Counted from the stretch's first letter, positions 1 through 9,055 are shown. The stretch: DNA of 64,000 nucleotides from Bacillus sp. FJAT-25509 (GCF_001420605.1 NZ_LJIZ01000008.1:62001-126000); one strand, 5' to 3'. The notes: generated by a model from the letters alone, not told the origin. Made by a program: numbers and translations.

Positions 1-219
1 AATAAGTAATAAATACTTAATAACATTATGTAACTAAACCAGTGACCTTATATACAAACGGAGTGCGTTAGCCATCCATGAAACAAGGGTTCATTACAAT
101 GTTTAAAACTACCAGTTCATCGGTTTATTACTGGCGGCAAAAAACGTAAAAGAGAACAATTTAAGCCCAAATCATGATCTTAGTTATTTGTTAGAATAAA
201 ATAAAAAGTGAAAAAAATG

Positions 220-247
220 TTGACTTTCTCATTTTTATCTATAAAAT
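220..247 (+). promoter_or_regulatory. Probable sigma-A promoter of asnA
   Basis: TTGACT (220-225) and TAAAAT (242-247) are separated by 16 bases, close to the sigma-A consensus. They lie about 40 bases before the first T-box helix, the expected place for a promoter driving a T-box leader. The upstream stretch 1-219 holds no convincing gene; only a 23-codon open frame from 78 is present, without a Shine-Dalgarno site. Confidence 0.6.
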
Positions 248-284
248 AATCATTAATAAAATGTTTCAGAGATGTGACAACATA

Positions 285-567
285 ACGACTGTGAAAGGAC
301 GAGTAGTAGTAGGACGTAGACAAAGCGAGTCAGGGGTGGTGTGAGCCTGATACGAAGCCTATTATGAAGAACCTCCTGGAGTCGCTAACCGAAATCCTTT
401 AGAGGAAAGTAGACTTAGCCGTGAACTTCGCCGTTAAAGAAGAACAGTATCGAGATCTCTCTAATCTCCGTACTAAAATAAGTGAGCAACCTCTGTTGCT
501 AATTTGGGTGGTACCGCGGAACCAAAGCCTTTCGTCCCAGTTTTTTGGGAAAGAAGGGCTTTTTTTG
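285..567 (+). promoter_or_regulatory. T-box riboswitch with Asn specifier, upstream of asnA
   Basis: The leader carries the T-box sequence TGGGTGGTACCGCGGAA (505-521). A GC-rich hairpin ending in a U-run follows (about 525-567: AAAGCCTTTCGTCCC pairing with GGGAAAGAAGGGC). In Stem I the K-turn strands (AGCGAGTCAGG and CCTGGAGTCGCT) are visible. The specifier triplet just 5' of CTCCTGGAG is AAC (370-372), an asparagine codon. By the known T-box mechanism, uncharged tRNA-Asn would stabilise the antiterminator and turn on asnA. The specifier and the downstream enzyme agree, so the assignment is strong. Confidence 0.93.
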
Positions 568-612
568 TTGGCTTTTTTCTACTACATCCAAACATTTTAG
601 GGGGAAATAGGC

Positions 613-1596
613 ATGTATCAATCATTAATGACAGTAAGAGAGACACAAATCGCAATTAAGGAAGTTAAAACATTTTTTGAGGATCAATTATCAAAACGTC
701 TTGGAATGTTCCGCGTATCTGCACCATTATTCGTAACAAAAAAATCAGGTTTAAACGATCACTTAAACGGTGTAGAACGCCCAATTGAATTTGATATGCT
801 TCATTCAGGAGAAGAGTTAGAAATTGTTCACTCACTAGCGAAATGGAAACGATTTGCACTGCATGAATATGGTTATGAAGCTGGTGAAGGTTTATATACA
901 AATATGAACGCGATTCGCCGTGATGAGGAACTTGATGCAACTCATTCAATTTACGTTGACCAATGGGATTGGGAAAAAATTATACAAAAAGAATGGCGCA
1001 CAGTAGATTATTTACAAGAAACCGTAAAAACAATTTATGGAATCTTCAAAGATTTGGAAAATCATTTATTTGAAAAATATCCGTATCTTGGGAAGTATTT
1101 ACCAGAAGATATCGTATTTATCACAGCCCAAGAATTAGAAGATAAATACCCAGAATTAACACCGAAAGATCGTGAGCATGCGATTGCAAAAGAGCACGGT
1201 GCAGTTTTTATTATTGGAATTGGCGATGTACTTCGTTCTGGTGAAAAACATGATGGACGTGCAGCTGACTATGACGATTGGAAATTAAACGGAGACATCT
1301 TATTCTGGCATCCAGTATTGCAATCTTCATTTGAATTATCATCAATGGGTATCCGTGTTGATCGTAAATCACTTGATGAGCAGTTAACGAAGACAGGTGA
1401 AGATTTCAAACGCGAGTATGATTTTCATAAAGGTATTTTAGAAGAAGTGCTTCCACTAACACTTGGTGGTGGTATTGGGCAATCAAGAATGTGCATGTTC
1501 TTCTTACGTAAAGCGCATATCGGTGAAGTTCAATCTTCTGTATGGCCTGATGAAATACGAGAAGCATGTAAGAAGGAAAACATTCATTTGTTTTAA
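613..1596 (+). CDS. asnA: Aspartate--ammonia ligase (asparagine synthetase A)
   Basis: Makes asparagine from aspartate and ammonia with ATP, in the cytosol. The 327-residue product has the normal length for AsnA and the family's opening pattern of Y-x-S-L followed by the R-E-T-Q-x-A-I-K segment. The conserved glycine-rich ending L-G-G-G-I-G-Q-S-R lies near residue 290. AsnA is a class II aminoacyl-tRNA-synthetase-like fold and needs no glutamine. ATG 613 follows GGGGGAAA. The gene stands alone behind an Asn-specific T-box, so its expression should respond to asparagine starvation. A terminator follows at 1655-1686. Confidence 0.97.
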   Translation: MYQSLMTVRETQIAIKEVKTFFEDQLSKRLGMFRVSAPLFVTKKSGLNDHLNGVERPIEFDMLHSGEELEIVHSLAKWKRFALHEYGYEAGEGLYTNMNAIRRDEELDATHSIYVDQWDWEKIIQKEWRTVDYLQETVKTIYGIFKDLENHLFEKYPYLGKYLPEDIVFITAQELEDKYPELTPKDREHAIAKEHGAVFIIGIGDVLRSGEKHDGRAADYDDWKLNGDILFWHPVLQSSFELSSMGIRVDRKSLDEQLTKTGEDFKREYDFHKGILEEVLPLTLGGGIGQSRMCMFFLRKAHIGEVQSSVWPDEIREACKKENIHLF

Positions 1597-1654
1597 GAAA
1601 AATAAGACCTGTAAATGAAAGCATGAGTCTATATCAAGAAGAATTTAGTTGTAC

Positions 1655-1686
1655 AAAAAAAATCGAATGTAATTCGATTTTTTTTT
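1655..1686 (+). terminator. Rho-independent terminator after asnA
   Basis: AATCGAAT and ATTCGATT form a stem around a 3-base loop, preceded by an A-run and followed by nine T residues. It closes the asnA transcript. The rest of 1597-1850 holds no gene that I can support. Confidence 0.85.
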
Positions 1687-1850
1687 ATTGCACTGAATGA
1701 CAGTGGCAGTTTAGCCGAATATTGAAAGGATTAATAGGAAGTAAAAATAGAGTTTAATATTCAAAAAAATACTGATAAAACCGATATTACGAAGTGTAAT
1801 GGTAATCTTATGACAATATGTAACTAGTAAATGTGATATTGAAGCACTAA

Positions 1851-1923
1851 CAATTGAATAAAAGCAATTGATTGAGTCCGTGTAAGTACATGAATCAAAA
1901 TTGCTTTTGAAAAAATTCAATTG
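1851..1923 (+). repeat. Long inverted repeat directly before a Shine-Dalgarno site
   Basis: CAATTGAAT (1851-1859) pairs exactly with ATTCAATTG (1915-1923), and AAAAGCAATT (1860-1869) pairs exactly with AATTGCTTTT (1899-1908). The result is a 19-bp stem interrupted only by GAAAAA (1909-1914). The right arm ends two bases before the Shine-Dalgarno sequence of the esterase-like gene. The left arm alone is also palindromic (CAATTG...CAATTG), so alternative pairings exist. It could control translation or transcription of that gene. Confidence 0.6.
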
Positions 1924-1934
1924 AGGTGAGGAAA

Positions 1935-3281
1935 ATGAATAAGAAAAAGAAAAAGATGTATTGTGCAATGGTTAGTACAGCTATATTAGTCGCTGGATGT
2001 GTTGGAGAAGTAAAAGCTCAAACGGTAACAGTAAAAGATTCAGCTCAACCATTCCAAAATAATATCGTTAAATCAATACAATCACAGGCAAAGCCATTAA
2101 ACACGATAGAACCGTCTAAACCATTTGACGATTTAAAACCACTTAAGACCATGATTGGGAGCGCACAATATGTAGGATTAGGAGAGAATACTCATGGAAG
2201 CTCTGAAATTTTCACCATGAAGTTTCGCCTTGTGAAATATTTGGTTACCGAGATGGGTTTTACGAATTTCGGAATGGAAGAAGATTGGGGAAACGGCTTA
2301 AAGCTAAATGAATATATCCAAACAGGAAAAGGAAACCCTAGGGAATTTTTAAAATTGTTATATCCTACTGATGAAATTATAGCCATGATTGAGTGGATGA
2401 AAGATTATAATGCTGATCCATCCAATAAAAAGAAAATCCAATTTATCGGACTTGACTTAAAAACAATGGACCAAAGTGTCTTTAATAAAGTAATTGATTA
2501 TGTAAAATTACATCGACCAGATTTGCTTGCAGAAGTAGAAGAAAACTATAAAGAGCTTTCTTCTTACACTGGAAGTATACAGGAATATATGCAGCTTGAT
2601 CCTAAAACAAAAGATAAATTCAAGGCAAATGCTGAGAAAGTAGTCCAATTGTTAAATGATGAAAATGAACATGCAAACACAGAGACAGTTTCATCCGAGT
2701 TGATCTGGGTGAAAGAGACGGCGAATGTAATAGAGGAATTTACCACAATGCTACTTCCTAATGATTATTCAAGTATGGTGAAACTACACGATCAATATTT
2801 AGCCGATCATGCAATGTGGGCACAAGAGACATTTGGCGGTAAAACTATGGTTTGGGCACACAATATTCACATAGCCAAAGGTATTATCGATGAGAAATTA
2901 TACCCTAATGTTGCTGGACAGTTTTTGAAAGAACGTTTAGACAATAATTATGTCTCAATTGGTAGTACAACTACGGAGGGGAAATTCACCTTATACAGCG
3001 AATATAGTCCTTCCACTGGCGGTAAGATTGCAACGGATACTATTCCACAAGATGTGAATAGTTTCAATTTTATCCTTGGAAAAGTCCCATATAATATGTT
3101 TTTGTTAGATAATCGTCACCTTAATGGTCAAGCAAAGAAATGGGTTAGAGAAAAGAGGCCATTACTGAGTATAGGGGGACAGCTCATCCCGAATAGTTCG
3201 TTATATAATGATACTTCATTGCTTGAGCAATTCGATATAATTTTTCATATCCGAAAAACAAGTCCATCTCATATTAAATAA
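1935..3281 (+). CDS. Erythromycin esterase family lipoprotein
   Basis: The product has the erythromycin-esterase fold (EreA/EreB/EreC-like). E-N-T-H-G holds His87, M-E-E-D holds Glu115/Glu116, and W-A-H-N-I-H holds His309 and His312. These match the His/Glu/His catalytic set of the family. Ere enzymes open macrolide lactones, but most chromosomal relatives have unknown substrates. The N-terminus is Lys-rich, then hydrophobic, and ends V-A-G-C, a lipobox, so the protein is probably exported and lipidated. I chose ATG 1935, well placed behind GGTGAGG, over GTG 1926, which lies inside that Shine-Dalgarno. A terminator follows at 3287. Confidence 0.85.
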   Translation: MNKKKKKMYCAMVSTAILVAGCVGEVKAQTVTVKDSAQPFQNNIVKSIQSQAKPLNTIEPSKPFDDLKPLKTMIGSAQYVGLGENTHGSSEIFTMKFRLVKYLVTEMGFTNFGMEEDWGNGLKLNEYIQTGKGNPREFLKLLYPTDEIIAMIEWMKDYNADPSNKKKIQFIGLDLKTMDQSVFNKVIDYVKLHRPDLLAEVEENYKELSSYTGSIQEYMQLDPKTKDKFKANAEKVVQLLNDENEHANTETVSSELIWVKETANVIEEFTTMLLPNDYSSMVKLHDQYLADHAMWAQETFGGKTMVWAHNIHIAKGIIDEKLYPNVAGQFLKERLDNNYVSIGSTTTEGKFTLYSEYSPSTGGKIATDTIPQDVNSFNFILGKVPYNMFLLDNRHLNGQAKKWVREKRPLLSIGGQLIPNSSLYNDTSLLEQFDIIFHIRKTSPSHIK

Positions 3282-3286
3282 GAGTT

Positions 3287-3330
3287 CAAAACAATCCCTT
3301 CTTGCAGAGTCAAGAACGGGATTGTTTTGT
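3287..3330 (+). terminator. Terminator after the esterase-like gene
   Basis: CAAAACAATCCC (3287-3298) pairs perfectly with GGGATTGTTTTG (3318-3329). The stem has a built-in T-run on its 3' arm. Confidence 0.8.
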
Positions 3331-3389
3331 AGAGGAAATCATCTTGTTTTAAAAAGGAGTAGGCTGCTTCTACTTTTTTAGCATTATAT

Positions 3390-3411
3390 AAAAATGTCAT
3401 ATGACATTTTT
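3390..3411. promoter_or_regulatory. Perfect 22-bp palindrome, candidate operator
   Basis: AAAAATGTCATATGACATTTTT is a perfect inverted repeat with no spacer. It lies 68 bases before the sensor-domain gene that opens the kinase/regulator operon. LuxR/NarL-type regulators bind short symmetric sites, so autoregulation by the fused regulator downstream is a natural guess. It lacks a loop and a T-run, so it does not look like a terminator. Confidence 0.5.
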
Positions 3412-3478
3412 ACACTAGTGAGTTTGACAAAGTCAGCAGTATGATGCTGTTATCAAACGGAGAGGAGTGATGAACCTT

Positions 3479-4057
3479 ATGAAATTAAGATTCATCCAGA
3501 ATGGTTACTTTTTATTGCTAACTTTTGTTACAGGACTGTTTTATTTTTGTTTTTATCTCGTAGCTTTACTATTGAGTTTGACCCTTTCATTTACCGTAGT
3601 CGGGATTCCACTAATTATACGCGTACTTCAGACTACCACATCTTTTATCCAATTCGAGCGCATACAAACGAAAATTTACACTGATATTTCGACAGACTCT
3701 TACAATAGAAGTGTAACAATAGATACATCGGACTGGGCTCAAGTAAAATTAGGGCTTACGAATCGTCGCAGCTGGTCTGCTGTATTTTGGTTAATGCGGA
3801 AATTTGTGATTGGAATTTTCAGTCTCATTAGTGCAGTCATTTTATATGTAATGCCACTTATGTTTCTATTGGCACCACTACTGTATCAATACATCGACAT
3901 GAATATTATTTTCATGAAGATCGATACTTTGGCCAAGTCGCTCCTTGTAATGTCTTTTGGTATAGTGACTACCGCCATAAGCATTAAAATAGTAGATGTT
4001 CTGGCAAAAAAAATTGGAGGTTATACACGCAGTATGATTCGACAGCTAAATCGATAG
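3479..4057 (+). CDS. Membrane protein with 'putative sensor' domain
   Basis: About 192 residues with two hydrophobic blocks, one near the N-terminus (about 12-50) and one near residues 100-165, joined by a polar stretch. The layout and motifs such as V-V-G-I-P-L fit the sensor domain of PF13796, usually found fused or adjacent to DesK/LiaS-like histidine kinases. That is exactly the context here, since a kinase/regulator gene begins 96 bases downstream. It probably forms the sensing or accessory part of that signalling system in the cell membrane. ATG 3479 is preferred; GTG 3467 and ATG 3470 overlap or crowd the AGAGGAG site at 3461-3467. Confidence 0.7.
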   Translation: MKLRFIQNGYFLLLTFVTGLFYFCFYLVALLLSLTLSFTVVGIPLIIRVLQTTTSFIQFERIQTKIYTDISTDSYNRSVTIDTSDWAQVKLGLTNRRSWSAVFWLMRKFVIGIFSLISAVILYVMPLMFLLAPLLYQYIDMNIIFMKIDTLAKSLLVMSFGIVTTAISIKIVDVLAKKIGGYTRSMIRQLNR

Positions 4058-4153
4058 AAGTTTGCGGCCTATACTTAAAAGTTATAAAAATGCGAGAAAG
4101 ATTATTCTATAATATAGGAAGTAAGAAGGAAGGCTACTTAGGGGGTAAATGAC

Positions 4154-5941
4154 TTGTTGAATATGGTTAAGTATTGGTTTTGGTATGATTGGATTATGTT
4201 AGGAATCCGTCTACTTGTTAGTATGTCTATCATCCTAGCTACATTAAATTTTCAGGATGGTTTAACATTACCACTTTGGATTATTATTCCTTGGGAGGTT
4301 GTTGCCTTCTCTATTCCATGGGTAGCCTTACTGTTCAATTACAAATATTACTTGTTCACAGAAATATTGCTATATGGCGGACTATGTATCTATTTAACTT
4401 CTTTATTTCCAGAAGCTAACAACACATTTCTTATATCGGTGTTTCTTATCGCAGCAAATAGTAGGCATTTGTCCTATTATTGGACAGCTCCGACAACAAT
4501 TTTTATTATAACTGGAATTTTCTATGCGGTTGCACCAAGTAATAGCTATTGGATTATGGTCACCTACTACGGATTTGCTTATGTAATGGGATTCGCTTTT
4601 CATTTATTAATCGTCAATCATAAGCAAAATGAAGCAATTTCTAAACAAAACGCTGTTCTTGAGCAATATATGTCTCAGATCGAACGTATTACACTTGCAG
4701 AGGAACGAAGTAGGCTGTCGAGTGAGCTTCATGATACAGTTGGTCACGCTTATACCTCCATTATTTTGGGTATGGAAACGCTGCGTACCGAACTTGTTTC
4801 TGAAAAGGGTATAGAGAAGCTAGATTCTCTGCTTGAAATGGGACGTAAAAGCATTGGGGACGTGAGAGGTTACCTACATCAAATGAATTCTCCGTGTCAA
4901 TCGCTTTCCTTAATTCAATCTCTACAAAATCTTGGAGCTGAATTTCAAGAGTATGCTCGGGTGAATGTAAGCTTTCGAGCATTTGGAGAGGAATACGAAC
5001 TGTCTCAGCAAGCGAGAATAGCATTTATCCGTTGCTTACAAGAGTCGCTTACAAATGCAGTACGTCATGGTCAGGGAAATGAAATTATAGTTTCATTGCA
5101 GTTTGAACAACAATTTACTAGGTTGGAAGTGCAAGATAATGGTAAGGGAAATGTAGAATGGCAGGAAGGCTTCGGTATTAAAGCGATGAAAGAGCGGGCA
5201 ATGAATTTGCAAGGTCAATTGTCTGTCTATACAAAGCCAGATGAAGGAATGCTTGTTACATGTACTATACCGCGACAAACTGAAATAAATGATGGATTGA
5301 TTCGTTTGTTAATTGTCGACAATCAACCGTTTGTTCGGGAAAGTTTGAGGACGCTTCTCGAAAGATATGAAGATTTAAATGTAGTCGGTTTGGCTGAAGA
5401 TGGCGAGCAAGCCATCAACTTATGCGGGCGCTTTCAACCCGACATTGTACTAATGGATTTAGATATGCAGCACATGGATGGAGTTGAAGCAACCAAAAAG
5501 ATTAAGCAACAATGGCCACATATCCGTGTATTAATTTTTACAACGTTTCAGGATACAGAACAGGCGTTGGACACACTTCGTAACGGTGCGAATGGTTTTT
5601 TACTTAAATCTATGGAAACGTTGGAGCTAGCTTATGCGATCCGACTTATTCATAGAGGTGGGACCCTGATAGATCAGGGAATGTCTCACAAAATATTTGA
5701 GAAGTTTGATGCGCAAAATGAGACACCACAATCAAAAGCAACTGCTTATGAGCTAACAGCTAGAGAGGTAGAAATATTGCAGCTAGTAGCAAAGGGACTA
5801 CGATACAATACAATCGCATCAAGGTTATATTTATCGAATGGAACGGTCAGAAACTATGCTTCCACGGCTTATACAAAGTTAGGGGTGCGTAACAAGGAAG
5901 AAGCTGTCCAGATGGCTCAAGAAATCGGAATTATTGAATGA
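4154..5941 (+). CDS. Histidine kinase fused to LuxR-type response regulator
   Basis: A single 595-codon frame contains a whole two-component system. Residues about 10-155 form roughly six membrane segments. A HisKA_3 dimerisation motif follows (E-R-S-R-L-S-S-E-L-H-D, phosphoacceptor His193). Next comes an HATPase domain with N-A-V-R-H and D-N-G-x-G boxes. From about residue 380 there is a receiver domain (I-V-D-N-Q, phosphoacceptor Asp435 in L-M-D-L-D-M, K in F-L-L-K-S), and then a LuxR helix-turn-helix (T-A-R-E-V-E-I-L-Q-L-V-A-K-G). Kinase and regulator are normally separate genes. Near the junction (5280-5300) an out-of-frame TAAATGA suggests an ancestral stop/start that was fused. The start is TTG 4154 behind AGGGGG. 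The receiver has D-N where most have D-D. Confidence 0.88.
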   Translation: MLNMVKYWFWYDWIMLGIRLLVSMSIILATLNFQDGLTLPLWIIIPWEVVAFSIPWVALLFNYKYYLFTEILLYGGLCIYLTSLFPEANNTFLISVFLIAANSRHLSYYWTAPTTIFIITGIFYAVAPSNSYWIMVTYYGFAYVMGFAFHLLIVNHKQNEAISKQNAVLEQYMSQIERITLAEERSRLSSELHDTVGHAYTSIILGMETLRTELVSEKGIEKLDSLLEMGRKSIGDVRGYLHQMNSPCQSLSLIQSLQNLGAEFQEYARVNVSFRAFGEEYELSQQARIAFIRCLQESLTNAVRHGQGNEIIVSLQFEQQFTRLEVQDNGKGNVEWQEGFGIKAMKERAMNLQGQLSVYTKPDEGMLVTCTIPRQTEINDGLIRLLIVDNQPFVRESLRTLLERYEDLNVVGLAEDGEQAINLCGRFQPDIVLMDLDMQHMDGVEATKKIKQQWPHIRVLIFTTFQDTEQALDTLRNGANGFLLKSMETLELAYAIRLIHRGGTLIDQGMSHKIFEKFDAQNETPQSKATAYELTAREVEILQLVAKGLRYNTIASRLYLSNGTVRNYASTAYTKLGVRNKEEAVQMAQEIGIIE

Positions 5942-6000
5942 GAAAAATGTTTGTTGTTTCTTTAGAGCTAAGCGGAAGACGACTTAAGACAAAATTAAGA

Positions 6001-6036
6001 GGATTGAGTCCTGGATAATACAGGATTCAATCCTTT
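6001..6036 (+). terminator. Terminator-like hairpin after the fused two-component gene
   Basis: GGATTGAGTCCTG and CAGGATTCAATCC form a 13-bp stem with one G-T pair around a 7-base loop, followed by TTT. A second hairpin follows 40 bases on. Confidence 0.65.
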
Positions 6037-6078
6037 CAAGGTTTGTACCAATTTTTTCATCTTAACGTATAATAACTG

Positions 6079-6110
6079 AAAGATTGTCTAAATTAGGCAG
6101 TCTTTTTTTT
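6079..6110 (+). terminator. Second terminator before the P450 gene
   Basis: AGATTGTCT and AGGCAGTCT pair with G-U tolerance around a short loop and lead into eight T residues. With the hairpin at 6001 it separates the signalling operon from the P450. Nothing else is seen in 5942-6250. Confidence 0.7.
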
Positions 6111-6250
6111 AGTTCTAAAAAAATCCTAAAATACTAGTCTGCTAAATTTAAGTACAAGTATATCAAAATATAAAAAGCATTAGCTTCCTCCACATCCTAA
6201 TATAATAAGAGTATCCTATGATTAAAATTTCCTGAAATGGAGTGAATTTT

Positions 6251-7582
6251 ATGCTTGAAGTAAAAGGACTGGCTTCGTATTCACCTTTAGGGCATTTGAA
6301 TGAGTTTCGGAAGGATCCAATATTTTTTTTAACCGAACTTTATAGAAGTCATGATTCAATTGTCTCATTTCGATTTGCTCATCGTAAAATAAACCTGCTA
6401 TTAGAGCCCGATTTAATAAAAGAGGTATTAGTAACTAAGCAACATTCTTTCCATAAATCAAAGCCATTTCAAGAGATGAAAACCTTGCTTGGTGAGGGAT
6501 TATTAACGAGTGAAGATGAAGTACATATGAGGCAGCGGCGTTTAATTCAGCCATCGTTTACAAAGCAACATATACAATCCTACGCAGGGGATATGACGTT
6601 GCTCACAGAAGAGTTTATTAGTTCTTGGAAGGATGATGAAGAGCGTCTCATTAGTAGAGATATGATGGAACTTACATTAGCTATTATTGCTAAAACTATG
6701 TTTAGTATGGATCTGAATCAAGGACATGATCGTGTTGGGAAACACTTTGACATTATTATGGATATTGCAACTAAGAGAATTCGATCAGTTTTAAAGGCTC
6801 CGCTCAAACTGAATACGCCAAAAAATAAATCTTTATCGGAGGCTATTAAGGCAATCGATAAGGTGTTATATGAGATTATTGAAAAAAGAAATAGTTCAGA
6901 AATAAAGAATGATTTACTAGGACTACTAATGCAAGCAAGGGATGAAGAGTCTAATGAAGGCATGACGAATCGACAATTAAGGGATGAAGCAATGACAATT
7001 TTCCTTGCAGGTCATGAAACGACAGCAAATGCATTATCTTGGTGCTTATATCTTTTATCTCAGCATCCTGGCAAAGCTAAATTATTATATGAAGAAGTAG
7101 AACGTGTTCTTGGCAAAAGACGAGCAGACTATCATTCTATGAAAGATTTAATTTATACTCAGCAAATCATTTGGGAAAGTATCCGGCTATATCCACCTGC
7201 ATGGCTTATTAGTAGAAAAGCAATAGAAGATGTCAGCATTGGAGATTATAGAATTCAAAAAGGTGAGACAGTCATGATGAGTTCTTATATTATGCAGCAT
7301 TCTGAAAAGTATTTCTCACATGCAGAAGAGTTTCTTCCAGAGCGGTTTAAGAATGGAAAGGTAGAAGGTGTGCCTGAATATGCGTATTTTCCTTTTGGTG
7401 GTGGGCCTCGTGTTTGTATTGGAAATCATTTCGCAATTATGGAAGCTACTTTAGTATTAGCAACAATCGTTCAGCATTATAGGATTGAACTAGCCCCTGA
7501 TCATCATAAAGTGGAGACAGAACCACTGATTACACTTCGGCCGAAAGATGGATTGCGTATGATTGTAAAAAAGAGAAAATGA
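6251..7582 (+). CDS. Cytochrome P450
   Basis: A 443-residue soluble haem monooxygenase with all core motifs: the I-helix A-G-H-E-T-T (Ala253-Thr258), the K-helix E-S-I-R, the P-E-R-F segment, and the haem loop F-G-G-G-P-R-V-C-I-G with ligand Cys389. No fused reductase is present, so it needs separate redox partners, and none is encoded nearby. It resembles bacterial P450s of the CYP4/CYP102-haem-domain type that often act on fatty acids or terpenoids, but the substrate cannot be read from sequence. ATG 6251 follows TGGAG at 8 bases; GTG 6242 overlaps that site. A flavoprotein oxidase follows. Confidence 0.93.
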   Translation: MLEVKGLASYSPLGHLNEFRKDPIFFLTELYRSHDSIVSFRFAHRKINLLLEPDLIKEVLVTKQHSFHKSKPFQEMKTLLGEGLLTSEDEVHMRQRRLIQPSFTKQHIQSYAGDMTLLTEEFISSWKDDEERLISRDMMELTLAIIAKTMFSMDLNQGHDRVGKHFDIIMDIATKRIRSVLKAPLKLNTPKNKSLSEAIKAIDKVLYEIIEKRNSSEIKNDLLGLLMQARDEESNEGMTNRQLRDEAMTIFLAGHETTANALSWCLYLLSQHPGKAKLLYEEVERVLGKRRADYHSMKDLIYTQQIIWESIRLYPPAWLISRKAIEDVSIGDYRIQKGETVMMSSYIMQHSEKYFSHAEEFLPERFKNGKVEGVPEYAYFPFGGGPRVCIGNHFAIMEATLVLATIVQHYRIELAPDHHKVETEPLITLRPKDGLRMIVKKRK

Positions 7583-7597
7583 GCGGATATAGTGAAT

Positions 7598-7618
7598 ACA
7601 CTTAGGCAAGTGTCTTTT
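7598..7618 (+). terminator. Weak hairpin between P450 and flavoprotein genes
   Basis: ACACTT (7598-7603) and AAGTGT (7608-7613) flank a 4-base loop and are followed by CTTTT. It is short, so read-through into the next gene is likely. Confidence 0.4.
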
Positions 7619-7680
7619 CCAGGAGTTTTTTCATAGAATATAGCATTCTCTTTACAGTATGTTGAAAGGGGGTATATTTT

Positions 7681-9030
7681 TTGGAAAAGACAAAACTTAC
7701 TGGAAGGATTGTTACCCCAGATAATCCAGATTATGAACAGGCTAGAACAAACAATACTTTAAACAATCCAAAATTCCCTAAAATCATTGTATTTTGTCAA
7801 AAGAAACGAGATGTATTAAATGCTTTGAACTGGGTGAAAGAAAATAATATGCCATTTAGAGTAAGAAGTGGCAGGCATAACTATGAAAATTTTTCACTTG
7901 TAGATGGTGGTCTTGTGATCGATGTTAGTGAAATGAATACGGTTAGTGTAGATTGCAAAAGCATGACCGCAAAAATACAATCCGGGGCTGATTTAGGGAA
8001 GGTATATAATATACTATGGGAAAATGGTACGACAATCCCAGCAGGCACTGAAAGTAGTGTTGGTCTTGTAGGACTTACACTTGGCGGTGGTATCGGGATG
8101 CTTTCGCGCTTGTATGGTCTTACATGTGATAATCTACTTGAAGTAGAAATCGTTGTATCGAATGGACATGAGAAAGCTAAACTCATTAAAGCAAATAAGA
8201 ACAAGAATAGTGATCTTTTTTGGGCTTGCTGTGGAGGGGGAGGCGGGAATTTTGGTATTGTCACGTCGCTTAAATTTAAAGTGCACCCAATTTCAACTGT
8301 TTCAATTTTCTCGATTATATGGGAGTGGGAAGACTTTGAAGCCGCTTTTGATGCCTGGCAAAATTGGGCAATTAACACGGATAAAAAGCTAACTTCAGAA
8401 ATTGAATTTAAATCTAGGGAAGTAAATCAAATTATTGCTCAAGGGGAATTTGTAGGCCCGGCAACAAAATTGAATGAACTGCTTCGGCCACTAACAGAAA
8501 CTGGCTCACCTATAGACGTAATGGTAAAGGAAGTACCTTATATAGAAGCTGTGCATTTCTTTGATGATCCAAGTGGTAATGTTCCAGCTTATAAAAAGAG
8601 GTCAGGATCTTTTCTAAATCAAACTTTTCCAAAGAGAGCAATCTTGATTATGAAAAGTTTTTTAGAAAATACACCAAATGGAAATTCTAGCATATGGCAC
8701 CAATCTCTTGGAGGCGCAGTAAAGCGAATTAGGCCAAATGAAACAGCCTACTATTACAGGGATGCCATTATCGCTCAAGAATATCTTGCTAATTGGAGCA
8801 CACCTGAAGAAGAACGAGAAAACAATCAATGGGTCGAAGAGTTAAGGAATGCCTTATCAAGATATACTACTGGTGATTACGTAAATTGGCCTGATCGGTT
8901 TATTAGAAATTGGCCAACAGCATATTATGGTGGTAATTTAAATCGCCTTAGAATTGTGAAACGAGAATATGATCCATTCAATCTATTTAAATTTCCGCAA
9001 AGCATTCCACCTTTTATTAGTTGGTTTTAA
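7681..9030 (+). CDS. FAD-dependent oxidoreductase, berberine bridge enzyme-like
   Basis: A 449-residue PCMH-type FAD protein with a C-terminal BBE segment. Both residues used for double covalent FAD attachment are in place: His66 in R-S-G-R-H and Cys149 in Y-G-L-T-C-D-N. The glycine-rich stretch C-G-G-G-G-G-N-F-G-I-V-T and the closing Y-Y-G-x-N-x-x-R-L segment, with Y-D-P-x-x-x-F-x-F-P-Q, are typical of the family. Such enzymes oxidise sugars or secondary metabolites using O2. The start is TTG 7681 behind AAAGGGGG. Together with the P450 upstream it could form a small two-step oxidation module; the shared substrate is unknown. Confidence 0.9.
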   Translation: MEKTKLTGRIVTPDNPDYEQARTNNTLNNPKFPKIIVFCQKKRDVLNALNWVKENNMPFRVRSGRHNYENFSLVDGGLVIDVSEMNTVSVDCKSMTAKIQSGADLGKVYNILWENGTTIPAGTESSVGLVGLTLGGGIGMLSRLYGLTCDNLLEVEIVVSNGHEKAKLIKANKNKNSDLFWACCGGGGGNFGIVTSLKFKVHPISTVSIFSIIWEWEDFEAAFDAWQNWAINTDKKLTSEIEFKSREVNQIIAQGEFVGPATKLNELLRPLTETGSPIDVMVKEVPYIEAVHFFDDPSGNVPAYKKRSGSFLNQTFPKRAILIMKSFLENTPNGNSSIWHQSLGGAVKRIRPNETAYYYRDAIIAQEYLANWSTPEEERENNQWVEELRNALSRYTTGDYVNWPDRFIRNWPTAYYGGNLNRLRIVKREYDPFNLFKFPQSIPPFISWF

Positions 9031-9055
9031 TGTGAAAAATTCATAAAAATTTAGT

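Noticed and set aside
78..149. Short open frame of 23 codons before the asnA leader
   Set aside because: No Shine-Dalgarno site, no recognisable sequence, immediate stop.
7881..8378. 165-codon minus-strand frame inside the BBE-like gene
   Set aside because: Fully antisense to a well-supported gene; Pro/Ser-rich composition is typical of a shadow frame.
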